From Clostridiales bacterium (GTDB taxonomy: Bacteria > Bacillota > Clostridia > Lachnospirales > WQUN01), in the NCBI GenBank assembly GCA_031269465.1, contig JAISZB010000077.1:1-45429 (forward strand): a stretch of 45,429 bases of DNA. Direction: 5' to 3'. Of the stretch, positions 27,366 through 36,486 are shown in pieces. The position numbers were made by a program, and so were the translations under genes. The stretch's first letter is position 1. Each line of letters opens with the position of its first letter. Below the pieces are notes generated by a model, which ran no database searches, was not told the origin of the DNA, and saw only the letters and a list, made by a program, of their open reading frames with translations.

Positions 27366-28196
27366 AGACCAAGAATCGCAGCCTTCCAAAGCTCGTCAGG
27401 TTTTAAATGCCACTATATGCCATTATCCTTATAAAACAGCTTCAATGTAAGGATACGGTTAAGGCTTGAGAGGTGACGAAAATGCCAATTCTCAATTTCG
27501 ACATCAAAACCTCTTATGCTCGCTTCCTATAAGAGAATAATACAGCTTGCCGCAGATTTTGTCAAGTCAAACCGATATTCATGCTCCTTAAGGCACTCCT
27601 TTTATAATAATCATTATTATTTACCTCAGTTTTCGACAGGTGAGCTGAAGGCAATTAATTATTGTATATCTAGACAATTATGGTCATTTCGCCTTATTTT
27701 TTAATGTGACGCATCAATTATATTAACGATATTGACTATCCTAGTTTTAGGGGCTTGAATTTTGTTTCCGAATGATGTAAAGTAATCCACAAACACTACT
27801 TCATCGCAGCATCAGCACTCCAACTTTCCCAGCATATCAAATCAATCGGGTATACAACGCCTCGCTAAAGAACTATACTATCCATATGAAAACCCTATCT
27901 CACTTCAGGCAATTTGAGAACATAGCTCAACCTTTCCGCTGCCGCAGCCGACTAGATAAAAATATATTGTCATATCTTCTTTGCTGGAATACAATACACT
28001 TTATAAGGGTGCAAGCGCTCCCTCAGCGAAAGCCCTATATCAATCGCTGGCGCGCTATGGAAGCCTTAGAGCGCCCGGGCTTAAGCTGCCGTTTTGGAGG
28101 ATTGAAAACATACTGGCTTTGGAGCATTAACATTGCCGGCGGCCCGATTTGCCAGCATGCTTGGCAAAAAAAGCCATTAAAATAATGGGGGATCTT

Positions 28197-30647
28197 ATGA
28201 ATGATAATCAAGATATAGAAGTAAGCATCGCTCCTTCAAGTCAAGAGGAAGCCTTTCCAGTTGAAGGCGGCGCGCCCTCTTATGAGTCCTCGCCTGAGGG
28301 CAAAGTTCTTCCGCTGGCTTATATGCGAGGAGTAGTTGTATTTCCCGGCACTATGGTAAGCTTCGATTTGAACAAGGGCAAATCCGTTTTCGCCCTGGAG
28401 GACGCGCTGGAGGCAGACAACCGCATTTTCCTCACAGCTCAGGCCAACACCGAAGCGGAAGAGCCGTCGGAATCGGACTTATACACAGTCGGAACAATCA
28501 CGCAAATACTCCAGGTCCTTAGAATTCCTGGAAACACCGTTCGAGTTATAGCCCACGGAATCGAGCGGGGGCAGATTCAAAGCTTCATACAAGAATCCCC
28601 TTATTTCAAGGTTCAAGCGATAGCAGTAGAAGAGAAGGAATCAAGCCCGCCATTCTCCGGAGAGCGAGATCTGGCTGCAGACATTCCGCATGTCGAAGTG
28701 CTTCTTCGGATCGCTAGGGAGAATTTCCTCTCGTACGCCGAGATATATGGGAAACTCATGCCTGATATAGCATTTGAAGCGGCTGAATGCAGATCCGCAG
28801 GCAGAATGGCTGACATAATTGGCGCCAACATCCCCATGCCCTTCGAGAAGCAGCAGATTCTCCTTGAAGAGATTGACGCCTCATCCCGGCTCGAAAAAGC
28901 CATAGGAATACTCTCTTATGAGCTGGATGTGCTCAGGATGCAAAGGAGCCTGTACGAAAAAATCCGTGTTGGAGTCGAGAAAAGCCAGCGCGAATACATT
29001 CTCCGGGAGCAGCTTAAAGCCATCTATGAAGAGCTGGGCGATGACAACGGCACAAGCGAAATTGAAGCCTACAAAGAGAAAATCGCTTCGTCAAGCCTTC
29101 CGCAATACGCCGCCGATAAGCTTTCCCAGGAGCTCAGACGCCTGGAGAAGAGCCATTCCGCCTCTACAGACGCAGCGACATTGAGGGATTATTTAGACCG
29201 GGCATTGGAGCTTCCTTGGGGCGTGAAGACGAAGGAAAACACAGATCTTCTTCACGCCAAGGAAATATTGGAGAAAGATCATTACGGCCTGGATAAGGTG
29301 AAGGAGCGCATTCTGGAGTTTCTAGCTGCCAGGCAGCTGGCTTCCTCCTTGAATGCGCCGATAATCTGCCTTCTGGGACCTCCGGGGGTAGGCAAGACCT
29401 CCATCGCCAAATCCGTCGCAAGCGCCCTGGGGCGCAAATATGCTCGCATGTCCTTGGGAGGAGTGCGCGATGAAGCCGACATCAGAGGCCATCGAAAAAC
29501 CTATGTAGCCGCCATGCCAGGCAGATTCATTGAAGCGATGCGCCAGGCGGGAAGCTCGAATCCTCTCATTCTCTTGGATGAAATCGACAAGCTCTCATCT
29601 GACGGCAGGGGAAGCCCAGCCTCGGCGCTATTGGAAGCGCTTGATTCAGAGCAGAACTCAGGATTTCGCGATCATTACCTGGAAATGCCCTTCGATCTTT
29701 CTGACGTGCTGTTCATATGCACGGCAAACACCATGGAAACTGTGCCCCAGCCTCTCATAGACCGCTTGGAAGTGATTCAGCTCTCCAGCTACACCCAGGA
29801 TGAGAAGCTGCATATAGCCGTGAACTTCCTCTTTCCCAAACAGCTTATGAAACACGGGCTGAAAAAATCTCAAATCAGGATAAAGGAAAATGTGATTAAC
29901 GATATGATACTTTTTTATACCAGAGAAGCCGGAGTTCGCCAGCTCGAAAGGGAAATAGGGACGGTCTGCCGCAAGGCCGCGATGATTTTCTTGACGGAAA
30001 AAAGGAGATCCCTTACGCTTTCAACTGAAAATCTTGAGAGTTTCCTCGGCAAGAAAAAATACAGAAAGTCAGCGAGGCCCATATTCTCAGAGATAGGAGT
30101 ATGCCAGGGCTTGGCGTGGACTCCTGTCGGAGGCGACACATTATCAATTGAAGTGAATACTATGAAAGGGACGGGTAAATTCAAGCTGACCGGGAATATC
30201 GGAAACATCATGGCTGAATCGGCTCAGGCAGCCATATCATACGTCCGATCCCGCCAAGAGCAGCTGTCCATATCAAAGACATTCTATAGGGATACAGACA
30301 TACACATGCATATTCCCGAGGGCGCGACTCCCAAAGACGGCCCTTCCGCCGGCATCACAATGGCATGCGCCCTTGTATCCGCGCTTACAGGGCGGCCTAT
30401 ATTAAACTCCGTGGCCATGACCGGAGAAATTACAATAAGAGGCAGGGTTCTTCCCGTAGGAGGCCTGAAAGAAAAAATACTGGCGGCTAAAGCCGCAGGC
30501 ATATCCAAGGTTTTGATCCCCTTCGACAACAGCCCGGATCTTTCCGAATTGTCGGCGGAGATTACGGAAGGCCTGGAATTCGTTCTCATAAAGAGCATGG
30601 ACGAAGTCCTATCCCACGCTCTGGTCAAAGGGGGCGCGGCTAAATGA
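28197..30647 (+). CDS. lon: ATP-dependent protease Lon
   Basis: Cytoplasmic AAA+ serine protease of 816 residues, normal for bacterial Lon. It degrades misfolded and short-lived regulatory proteins. The N-terminal substrate domain starts LPLAYMRGVVVFPGTMVSFD. Walker A GPPGVGKT is at 394-401, with a Walker B LILLDEID later and an EVIQLSSY sensor region. The proteolytic domain has PKDGPSAGI with catalytic Ser717 and GGLKEKILAA with catalytic Lys760, the standard spacing of 43. I chose ATG 28197, preceded by GGGGGAT; upstream in-frame starts at 28149 and 28185 add residues not typical of Lon. The stop overlaps the engB start (ATGA), the common lon-engB operon. Confidence 0.97.
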   Translation: MNDNQDIEVSIAPSSQEEAFPVEGGAPSYESSPEGKVLPLAYMRGVVVFPGTMVSFDLNKGKSVFALEDALEADNRIFLTAQANTEAEEPSESDLYTVGTITQILQVLRIPGNTVRVIAHGIERGQIQSFIQESPYFKVQAIAVEEKESSPPFSGERDLAADIPHVEVLLRIARENFLSYAEIYGKLMPDIAFEAAECRSAGRMADIIGANIPMPFEKQQILLEEIDASSRLEKAIGILSYELDVLRMQRSLYEKIRVGVEKSQREYILREQLKAIYEELGDDNGTSEIEAYKEKIASSSLPQYAADKLSQELRRLEKSHSASTDAATLRDYLDRALELPWGVKTKENTDLLHAKEILEKDHYGLDKVKERILEFLAARQLASSLNAPIICLLGPPGVGKTSIAKSVASALGRKYARMSLGGVRDEADIRGHRKTYVAAMPGRFIEAMRQAGSSNPLILLDEIDKLSSDGRGSPASALLEALDSEQNSGFRDHYLEMPFDLSDVLFICTANTMETVPQPLIDRLEVIQLSSYTQDEKLHIAVNFLFPKQLMKHGLKKSQIRIKENVINDMILFYTREAGVRQLEREIGTVCRKAAMIFLTEKRRSLTLSTENLESFLGKKKYRKSARPIFSEIGVCQGLAWTPVGGDTLSIEVNTMKGTGKFKLTGNIGNIMAESAQAAISYVRSRQEQLSISKTFYRDTDIHMHIPEGATPKDGPSAGITMACALVSALTGRPILNSVAMTGEITIRGRVLPVGGLKEKILAAKAAGISKVLIPFDNSPDLSELSAEITEGLEFVLIKSMDEVLSHALVKGGAAK

Positions 30648-31225
30648 TTGTAAACTCCGCAGAGCTTGCGGCCTGCGCCGTCAGGCCCAGCCAGTTCCCA
30701 ACCGAAGGGCTTCCGGAAATAGCTTTCATCGGTAAGTCAAATGTTGGAAAGTCATCTCTCCTAAATGCCATGGCAGGCCGCAAGGCACTTGCCAAAACAA
30801 GTTCCAAGCCGGGCAAGACCAGAACGCTGAACTTCTTCAATATAAACGGGAAGTTGATGTTCGTGGACTTGCCCGGATACGGATACGCCAAGATTTCAAA
30901 GCAGGAATCAGCTAAGTGGGGGCCCATGGCGGAATCTTACCTGCTTGGACGCAAAGAGCTCAAGCTGATACTGATGCTTGCGGACATAAGGCACGATCCC
31001 AGCCCATTGGATATAGCGATGCTGGAATGGCTGGATCACTTCTCCTTCACCCGCGCAATAATCGCGACAAAGTCGGATAAAATAGGCAGACCAAACTTAA
31101 GCGGAAGGATTTCAAGTCTGCGAAAGGGATTCGGCTTGGGGCAGGATGCCATTATAATGCCGTTTTCAGCAACATCAAAGGCTGGCTTCAATGAGCTATG
31201 GGATTTTATTCTGAAGAAGATTTAA
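30644..31225 (+). CDS. engB: Ribosome biogenesis GTPase EngB (YsxC/YihA)
   Basis: A 193-residue TRAFAC-class GTPase needed for large ribosomal subunit assembly. G1 GKSNVGKSS starts at residue 30, the G2 Thr region is SKPGKTRTLNFF, G3 DLPGYGYA starts at 75, G4 is TKSD at about 142-145 and G5 SATSKAG lies near the end. The start ATG overlaps the lon stop, so translation is coupled. Length and motifs are typical, and nothing appears missing. Confidence 0.97.
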   Translation: MIVNSAELAACAVRPSQFPTEGLPEIAFIGKSNVGKSSLLNAMAGRKALAKTSSKPGKTRTLNFFNINGKLMFVDLPGYGYAKISKQESAKWGPMAESYLLGRKELKLILMLADIRHDPSPLDIAMLEWLDHFSFTRAIIATKSDKIGRPNLSGRISSLRKGFGLGQDAIIMPFSATSKAGFNELWDFILKKI

Positions 31226-31635
31226 TGTAAATCAGACTTTCCTCAATTCGCGTCCGTATATCAATAAGACAGCTTTATGCAGCGGCGCCGTCTTCAGAAT
31301 CAACTTTCCAGCTTGAGGCATTTTATTCAAGCCGTCCCTAGGATGTTTAGACTTTGAAGTTTAGAATGTATAATCATATGCCAAAGTATATGGAGCAGTG
31401 CAACTTTAATGACTAGGGATTGCCTGGAGCCCTTTCATGGATTTTATTCTTGGCATTGACTGTTTCAGCGCTTCTTGGCTAAATGCCGCCTGGCCGTATT
31501 AGGAATTGAAATGAATTGCTGCGCTTTTGCTGAAATGCCCAGGATGCATCTATTAATGACAAAAAGATCATATTTTAACTAAGCTTGCCTGATCTGCTGG
31601 AAAATAACAATCTGCGCATTTGAAACGACGGGAGT
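31226..31635. other. Intergenic region after engB
   Basis: No gene, repeat element or strong terminator hairpin recognised. Confidence 0.4.
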
Positions 31636-31839
31636 GTGAGAGGTTTGGATAGAAAACTATGCCTGTCGAGAAACAACAAGATTTTAACAGGGGTATGCGG
31701 CGGCTTCGCTGAATATTTCCGCGTTGATGCCACGCTTATAAGGATTATATGGGTATTGATAGGCGTTTTGACATTCGCCCTTCTTCCGCTCATATTATAT
31801 ATCCTCTGCTGGGCTATCATGCCGTTGCCAAAAGAATAA
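31636..31839 (+). CDS. PspC-domain small membrane protein
   Basis: A 67-residue protein with the PspC pattern: KLCLSRNNKILTGVCGGFAE, then YFRVDATLIRIIWVLIGVLT and a second hydrophobic run LLPLILYILCWAIMPLP. The last 35 residues form one or two membrane helices. PspC-type proteins take part in envelope-stress responses or act as short membrane regulators; the exact role here is unknown. The start is uncertain: GTG 31636 is used, but TTG 31645 has a better-spaced GGGAG (31630-31634). Confidence 0.82.
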   Translation: MRGLDRKLCLSRNNKILTGVCGGFAEYFRVDATLIRIIWVLIGVLTFALLPLILYILCWAIMPLPKE

Positions 31840-31903
31840 TAAATCTGTAATAAAATTGTAACGTATTTTTCAACAATTGTTAATTCCCTGCAGCAATTTT
31901 TTG

Positions 31904-31912
31904 TGCTACAAT
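31904..31912 (+). promoter_or_regulatory. Extended -10 promoter element
   Basis: TGC-TACAAT fits an extended -10 box and lies about 85 bp before the next start codon. No good -35 box accompanies it. Confidence 0.45.
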
Positions 31913-31995
31913 AGAGTAGCTGAGACTGACCCTCTTTTTAGTTGGACGCAGCAAAAAAAGAAAAATGCCATGCCACTTAAAAAGGAGGCGCCGCT

Positions 31996-32250
31996 ATGGT
32001 ACTAAGAGCTGGCGATTTCCCCGTCCTGCTTGAAAGGCTTTCAGTGGACGATGAAACGCTTTTAAAGATGCATCAGACATTATTGTATGAAATTTCTAAA
32101 AAAGAGGATGCTTATCTAAACACATCCCATGGCTCGAGTTACAACAATCAGCTTCACTTGACAATGGCTCGTTTGGCATACGGCTTTGTCAAAGAAGAGT
32201 ATGAACATGTTCTAAATGAGATGCTTCAAAGAGGGTTGACAGCGTCATAA
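31996..32250 (+). CDS. Small soluble protein of unknown function
   Basis: An 84-residue protein, highly charged and probably all-helical (LLERLSVDDETLLKMHQTLL; LTMARLAYGFVKEEYEHVL), with no signal peptide, membrane segment or cysteine. A strong AAAGGAGG lies 8 nt before the ATG, and hairpins including a terminator follow the stop, so it is a well-expressed single gene. I do not recognise the family. Confidence 0.72.
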   Translation: MVLRAGDFPVLLERLSVDDETLLKMHQTLLYEISKKEDAYLNTSHGSSYNNQLHLTMARLAYGFVKEEYEHVLNEMLQRGLTAS

Positions 32251-32309
32251 AGGCAGCCTGGAGCTTCTTGATGGCCCCAGGCTGAAGAAAAATCTATTTG
32301 CGCTCTATG

Positions 32310-32336
32310 AAAGGCAGGGTTTACCCTGCCTTTTTT
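32310..32336. terminator. Bidirectional terminator between convergent genes
   Basis: AAAGGCAGGGT and ACCCTGCCTTTTTT form an 11-bp stem with a 2-nt loop. It serves the small plus-strand gene and, read the other way, the rng gene whose stop codon it touches. Confidence 0.88.
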
Positions 32337-33550
32337 CATGCTTCCGCATCAGTGTGGATCTTGCTGGCCCGACTCCTGGACAGATGCCCCGAACCCCCGC
32401 AGTACGGGCAATCCTCCAGCAGAATGCGACCCAGGCTTTCTCTTGTCTTTCTCCTGGTTATCTGCATCAGCCCAAGCTCCGTCATGCCTATGATGTTGGT
32501 TTTTATCCTGTCCTTTGCAATCTCCGCGGAAAAGAAGTTATAAAGCTGCCTTATGTCCTCTTCATGCTCCATATTTATGAAATCGATTATTATCATGCCT
32601 GACAGGTTCCTGAGCCTTATCTGCGCCGCTATGTCTTTGGCGGCTTCAAGGTTGGCCTGCAGTATTGAGTCTCTTCTGCTCTTCCTTCCTATGTACTTGC
32701 CTGTATTGACATCGACAATGACGCAGGCTTCGGTCTGCTCGATTATCAGGAATCCTCCGCAGTCAAGCCAAATCTTCTTGTCGAGAGCCCTGTCCGCCTG
32801 TTTTTCCAAGTTTGCGTCAAAAAGCGGTTCAGCGCCTTCATGAAGCCGAACCTGTCGGCTGAGTCCTGCGCGGCAGTATTCAACCTCCTCTTTGACCATC
32901 TCCAGCTGGCTGGGATCATTTATGATGACTTCTTCCACATCCTCCCGCAAAAGCTCCCTAAGGACGTTGTTCTCCTGGTATATGAGAGCCGGCGCCTTCT
33001 GCATAGGCCCTTTTTCAATGACGTCTTTGTAAAGCGCAACCTGCTTGTCTATATCTAGGAATATATCCTCGACCGGCTTATTTTCGCTGCTTGTGCGCAT
33101 GATGATGCCGTAGCCTTCAGGAAGGCGCTGCTTGGCTGCGTCCTTGAGCCTCTCCCTTTCATGCGCATCCTTAATTTTGTGGGAGACGCCTATTTCATGG
33201 GAGCAGCTTTGAAAAAGAACCACGTATCTGCCTATCATGTCCAGCTGCCTGCTTAGGCTGGCGCCTTTATCCCCCGAGGGATCCTTCCTTACTTGCACAA
33301 GAATGGACTGTCCGCTTTTCAAGCTTATTTTTTGATTCATTTCCACAACGTTCAAGAAGCCGTTCTTCGGCTGACCGATGTCAACAAAGGCAAACTGGTT
33401 GGGAAGTATATTTTTTACAAGTCCAAGGTATACGTTTCCGGTAATGGATCTGGTGTTTTTCTTCTCCACGATTAAATCTACAAGGCGCCCGTTTTCTACA
33501 ACCGCGGTTCTGCTTATGTCTGTGCATATGTCCATGAGTATCCGTTTCAT
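32336..33550 (-). CDS. rng: Ribonuclease E/G family protein (RNase G-like)
   Basis: A 404-residue endoribonuclease acting on single-stranded RNA in mRNA and rRNA processing. An S1-like domain lies at about 33-115 (GNVYLGLVKNILPNQFAFVD). The DNase I-like catalytic domain has Asp280 (CVIVDVNTG) and Asp323 (GMIIIDFINM), the metal ligands. A Zn-link CPYC lies at 381-384 followed by GGSGHL. It lacks the long C-terminal scaffold of RNase E, as RNase G does. The ATG at 33550 gives the typical MKRILMDI opening; an in-frame ATG 156 nt upstream adds unrelated residues. The ribosome binding site (GAAAGAG) is modest. Confidence 0.93.
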   Translation of the reverse strand: MKRILMDICTDISRTAVVENGRLVDLIVEKKNTRSITGNVYLGLVKNILPNQFAFVDIGQPKNGFLNVVEMNQKISLKSGQSILVQVRKDPSGDKGASLSRQLDMIGRYVVLFQSCSHEIGVSHKIKDAHERERLKDAAKQRLPEGYGIIMRTSSENKPVEDIFLDIDKQVALYKDVIEKGPMQKAPALIYQENNVLRELLREDVEEVIINDPSQLEMVKEEVEYCRAGLSRQVRLHEGAEPLFDANLEKQADRALDKKIWLDCGGFLIIEQTEACVIVDVNTGKYIGRKSRRDSILQANLEAAKDIAAQIRLRNLSGMIIIDFINMEHEEDIRQLYNFFSAEIAKDRIKTNIIGMTELGLMQITRRKTRESLGRILLEDCPYCGGSGHLSRSRASKIHTDAEA

Positions 33551-33591
33551 AATATCATCTCTTTCAACCTGAAGGCTCGACTTGAACCAGC

Positions 33592-33616
33592 CTGATGGCG
33601 TCATCCGCCTCTGGCG
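33592..33616 (-). promoter_or_regulatory. Hairpin in the rng leader
   Basis: CATCCGCC and GGCGGATG form an 8-bp stem with a 3-nt loop, about 45 nt upstream of the rng start. RNase E mRNA in other bacteria is autoregulated through leader hairpins; a similar role here is only a guess. Confidence 0.35.
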
Positions 33617-33787
33617 GATGGATGGCTGATCCAAATCTTGGACGCCAAAATCAATCTTGGCGGCGCAAAGCCAAATCATTAAAATATTCGCATTTTTCAA
33701 ATGCATTATGCGCCAGGCGGCGCAGGCCTTAAAACGCGCGTCTATGCTGGCGAGAAATCGAGTCCTCCCTTCCGCCTAAAGATCAAC

Positions 33788-33924
33788 TATGCTGGTTCGC
33801 ACTGGAGAGTTCCGATTTCGGGGTCGGATTATGCAATGGGCGCGAAATGCGGATATCGGAATTTCGCAACTTGAAATCGGATGAAGAGGCCCCCAAAATC
33901 AACGCGTTTGACTGCAAATCAGCA
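33788..33924. repeat. Palindromic element family B, copy 2
   Basis: Ends TATGCTGGTTCGCA and TGCAAATCAGCA are inverted. The core has GTTCCGATTTCGGGGTCGGA, GCGAAATGCGGATATCGG and ACGCGTTTGACTGC. It is very like the copy at 10160-10290. Confidence 0.7.
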
Positions 33925-34908
33925 CTGAAGAGGATTGCAATCCATCCGCAAGGGATTCGGCTTACCCCGCGGATTTTATATAAAGGCTTGAGCCAAGCCG
34001 CAGGCAGCATTTTATTCATTAAATATCCAGCTGAATACAGGAAAGCCTATGGCTTAATCATATGCTGATTTGCATATGAAACTGCCTTTTAGCTTGACTG
34101 TACAGTTTAATTTGCTTCAGAAATTTCCGCTTTTGAGGTCTGACCATACTTATGAGAAAGAGGATATTTCAATCCCAAAACGCTTAATTGAATGAAATAA
34201 GCATAAAAAGCGATAGTAAGGCTTCAAAACATGAGAAATAAGCTGCAATAGGCATACATGCGCCTGAAAATAAGTAAAATAAAGTTTAAAAATAAAGCTT
34301 CGCATTTTCTAGCATTATTTGCCATATATTCATTTAATTTTCTTTTTTATGTGCTGGCAATCTTTAATCAAGCTCTATATATTCTAGATTTTACTCTACA
34401 TTTTATTAAATTGCAATCTTTACATGAGCAATATTGCTTTAATTTCAAAATTTACCATATCTCCATTTTTATAATTTCTCTATCATACTCCAGCTTTCGA
34501 TTAATCGCGTAACATTGTCATTGAAATAAAAGCTTCCTATTTCATACTACGAAAAGCGGGCCAATAAGTTTGCTTTAAGTCAATTTAAGATTATTCTGCT
34601 TGTTTAAAACCCTTAAGAGCCATTTCCATAATGAATGGAGTTTGAATGCTAATCAGCATGCATTTAACAAAAACATTGCAAGCAAAATCATAGAAAATAC
34701 AAGCAATCCCCTCTTCCGCCCCTCCATTTCTTCTAAGATGATTTTAAACGCGTTCATGGCAATAATTTGACTTTTCAGCTTGAATATAGTATAAAATGTA
34801 TATGTTATTTTTTTATCGATAGCCTAAGCCTGCATGGCGGCGATTTTTCATAACGCCGCAATAGAACCCATGCAGCTGAGGAATCCATAATTTGAAGGGA
34901 AGTTGCAC
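33925..34908. other. AT-rich intergenic region upstream of fprA
   Basis: A family C terminus (TATGCTGATTTGCATATGAA) lies at about 34062-34081. The long plus-strand frame at 34258-34512 is AT-driven (rich in Phe, Ile, Leu) without a ribosome binding site and is not called. The fprA promoter is probably within 34740-34880, but no clear boxes were picked. Confidence 0.4.
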
Positions 34909-36111
34909 ATGCTCAAACCGCTTGAAGTTAAGGAAGATATTTGCTGGGTAGGTTCTCTAGATTATGACATCAAAGTTTTTGATATCATAATGCGAACGGA
35001 TTACGGCACAACATACAATGCGTACGTTGTGAAGGGAAATGAAAAGACTGTTCTCATTGAAATCAGCAAGGAAGGCTTTTTTGAAGAGTTTTTTGAGCGC
35101 CTCAAAGGCGTCGTTGATCCTGCGGAAATAGATTACATCATCATGAACCATACTGAACCCGACCATACGGGAAGCCTTTTCAAGATCCTGCAATTTTGCC
35201 CCAAGGCCGTTTTGGTCGGAACCAGCACCGCCCTGCGCTTCATAAAGGAAATCTTAAATAAGGACGACGTTCCTTCATTGGCGGTATCTGACGGCGATTC
35301 ATTGGACATCGGAGGAAAAACCCTTAAGTTTATCACAGCGCCCCTCCTTCATTGGCCAGACACGATGTTCACCTACATTCCGGAAAGCGCTGCGCTTTTT
35401 AGCTGCGACTCCTTCGGATGCCACTACTGTGACTCCAAAGTTTTCAATGATCTTATTGAAGGCGATTTCTACGACGCTTACAAATACTACTTCGACAACA
35501 TCATGGGTCCGTTCAAAGGCAGTGTCGCAAGCGCGCTTAAAAAGATAGAGAGCCTAAAAATCGATGTCATATGCAATGGCCACGGCCCCGTCATAAGAAC
35601 AAACCCCGGCAAGTACATCGGCTATTATAGCCAGTGGTCCAAGCCGGCAAAAAACGAAAAGCCATCGGTTGCTATAATTTACGTGACGGCGTACGGCTAT
35701 ACAAAAGAGCTGGCAACAAAGATAGCTGAAGGCGTAAATTCCATCTCCGGCATAGACGTAAAGTCCTTCGACATCACAGGAGCAGACGAGGCGGAAGCCA
35801 TATCAGCCCTGCAATCGTCTGACGGCTTCATTTTAGGCTCGCCTACCTTGGTGGGTGATGCTCTGCCGCCCATCTACAATGCGCTTGCGCATTTGAACCC
35901 GATTATTGACAAAGGGAAGCTTGCGGGCGCTTTCGGCTCGTACGGATGGAGCGGGGAAGCTGTGCCAAATATAGAGGCCCGCTTGAGGCAGCTCAGGCTG
36001 AAGATGCCTGTGCAAGGCTTGAAGGTTCTGTTCAAGCCTAATGATGAGGATCTCAAAAAAGCTTTTGAATACGGAGCATTATTTGCGGAGGCTCTTATCG
36101 GAAAGAACTGA
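34909..36111 (+). CDS. fprA: FprA-type flavodiiron protein (A-type flavoprotein)
   Basis: A 400-residue soluble enzyme that reduces O2 to water and/or NO to N2O, protecting anaerobes. The N-terminal metallo-beta-lactamase-like domain holds a full diiron set: His81, Glu83, Asp85, His86 (NHTEPDHTGS), His148, Asp167 and His225 (NGHGPVIR). The C-terminal flavodoxin domain (about 253-400) opens SVAIIYVTAYGYTKELA for FMN binding. There is no rubredoxin extension, so electrons should come from a separate rubredoxin or NADH:rubredoxin reductase not in this window. The ATG at 34909 is 8 nt from GAAGGGA; a TTG 6 nt upstream is too close to it. A terminator follows, so it is a single-gene unit. Confidence 0.94.
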   Translation: MLKPLEVKEDICWVGSLDYDIKVFDIIMRTDYGTTYNAYVVKGNEKTVLIEISKEGFFEEFFERLKGVVDPAEIDYIIMNHTEPDHTGSLFKILQFCPKAVLVGTSTALRFIKEILNKDDVPSLAVSDGDSLDIGGKTLKFITAPLLHWPDTMFTYIPESAALFSCDSFGCHYCDSKVFNDLIEGDFYDAYKYYFDNIMGPFKGSVASALKKIESLKIDVICNGHGPVIRTNPGKYIGYYSQWSKPAKNEKPSVAIIYVTAYGYTKELATKIAEGVNSISGIDVKSFDITGADEAEAISALQSSDGFILGSPTLVGDALPPIYNALAHLNPIIDKGKLAGAFGSYGWSGEAVPNIEARLRQLRLKMPVQGLKVLFKPNDEDLKKAFEYGALFAEALIGKN

Positions 36112-36126
36112 TGGTCGTGGCATGAA

Positions 36127-36159
36127 GAAAAGCGCGCGGAAATAAACCGCGCGCTTTTC
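36127..36159 (+). terminator. Terminator of fprA
   Basis: GAAAAGCGCGCGG and CCGCGCGCTTTTC form a perfect 13-bp stem with a 7-nt loop, 15 bp after the stop codon. Confidence 0.93.
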
Positions 36160-36290
36160 TTTGCCTTTTCTGCAAAGATGTGAACATCAAGGCCAATGTT
36201 CTGGCACTGGACTGCCTAGCTCTCAAGGTGACTTGCGGAAGAGATTGCCTACCCATGCTAAAATGCAGGCGAATGTACATATTATGGAGC

Positions 36291-36388
36291 TATACCGATT
36301 TTCATCAAATGTTCCTTTTTTAGTTGATTATCCATTGAGTGGCGCGAAATGCCGATAACAATCGCACCAGTTGTACAGTCAATCTCCA
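36291..36388. repeat. Palindromic element family A, left half
   Basis: TATACCGATTTTCATCAAAT, then TTGATTATCCATTGAGTGGC and GCGAAATGCCGATAACAATCG. The right arm is eroded and the copy runs into the 21-bp tandem repeat. Confidence 0.7.
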
Positions 36389-36404
36389 AAGCAGAAGATT
36401 TCAT

Positions 36405-36480
36405 CTGCAACTCAGTCGCAGACGACTGCAACTCCGTCGCAGATGACTGCAACTCCGTCGCAGACGACTGCAACTCCGTA
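36405..36480. repeat. 21-bp tandem repeat, 3.6 units, abutting secF
   Basis: The unit CTGCAACTCCGTCGCAGAYG plus A occurs at 36405, 36426, 36447 and, partly, 36468, differing only at single positions. The array ends 6 bp from the secF stop codon. It is outside the gene as it stands; loss of the stop would read it as repeated ELQSSAT. Confidence 0.85.
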
Positions 36481-36486
36481 TGGAGG

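Larger units (their letters stand above)
25991..28190. other. 2.2-kb geneless region upstream of lon
   Basis: No convincing gene on either strand; short frames (for example at 27886-28185) lack ribosome binding sites and domain character. The part at 26035-26160 is dense in hairpins (GCCGTC-CCTA-GACGGC at about 26083-26101; AAGGAGG ... CCTCCTT at about 26131-26152) and could be transcribed structured RNA or decay. Three palindromic elements are listed separately. The lon promoter should lie in the AT-rich part after 27590; no CIRCE-like palindrome was found. Confidence 0.5.

Noticed and set aside
27886..28185. 99-codon frame just before lon
   Set aside because: No ribosome binding site, no domain, and it runs into the lon leader region in another phase.
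28149..28196. Longer N-terminus for Lon from an upstream ATG
   Set aside because: The extra 16 residues are not Lon-like, and the ATG at 28197 has the better-placed GGGGGAT site.
34258..34512. 84-codon AT-rich frame with hydrophobic translation
   Set aside because: The hydrophobicity follows from T-rich DNA; there is no ribosome binding site and no neighbour support.
36405..36480. CRISPR array
   Set aside because: Units are contiguous 21-bp tandem repeats without spacers and without cas genes nearby.
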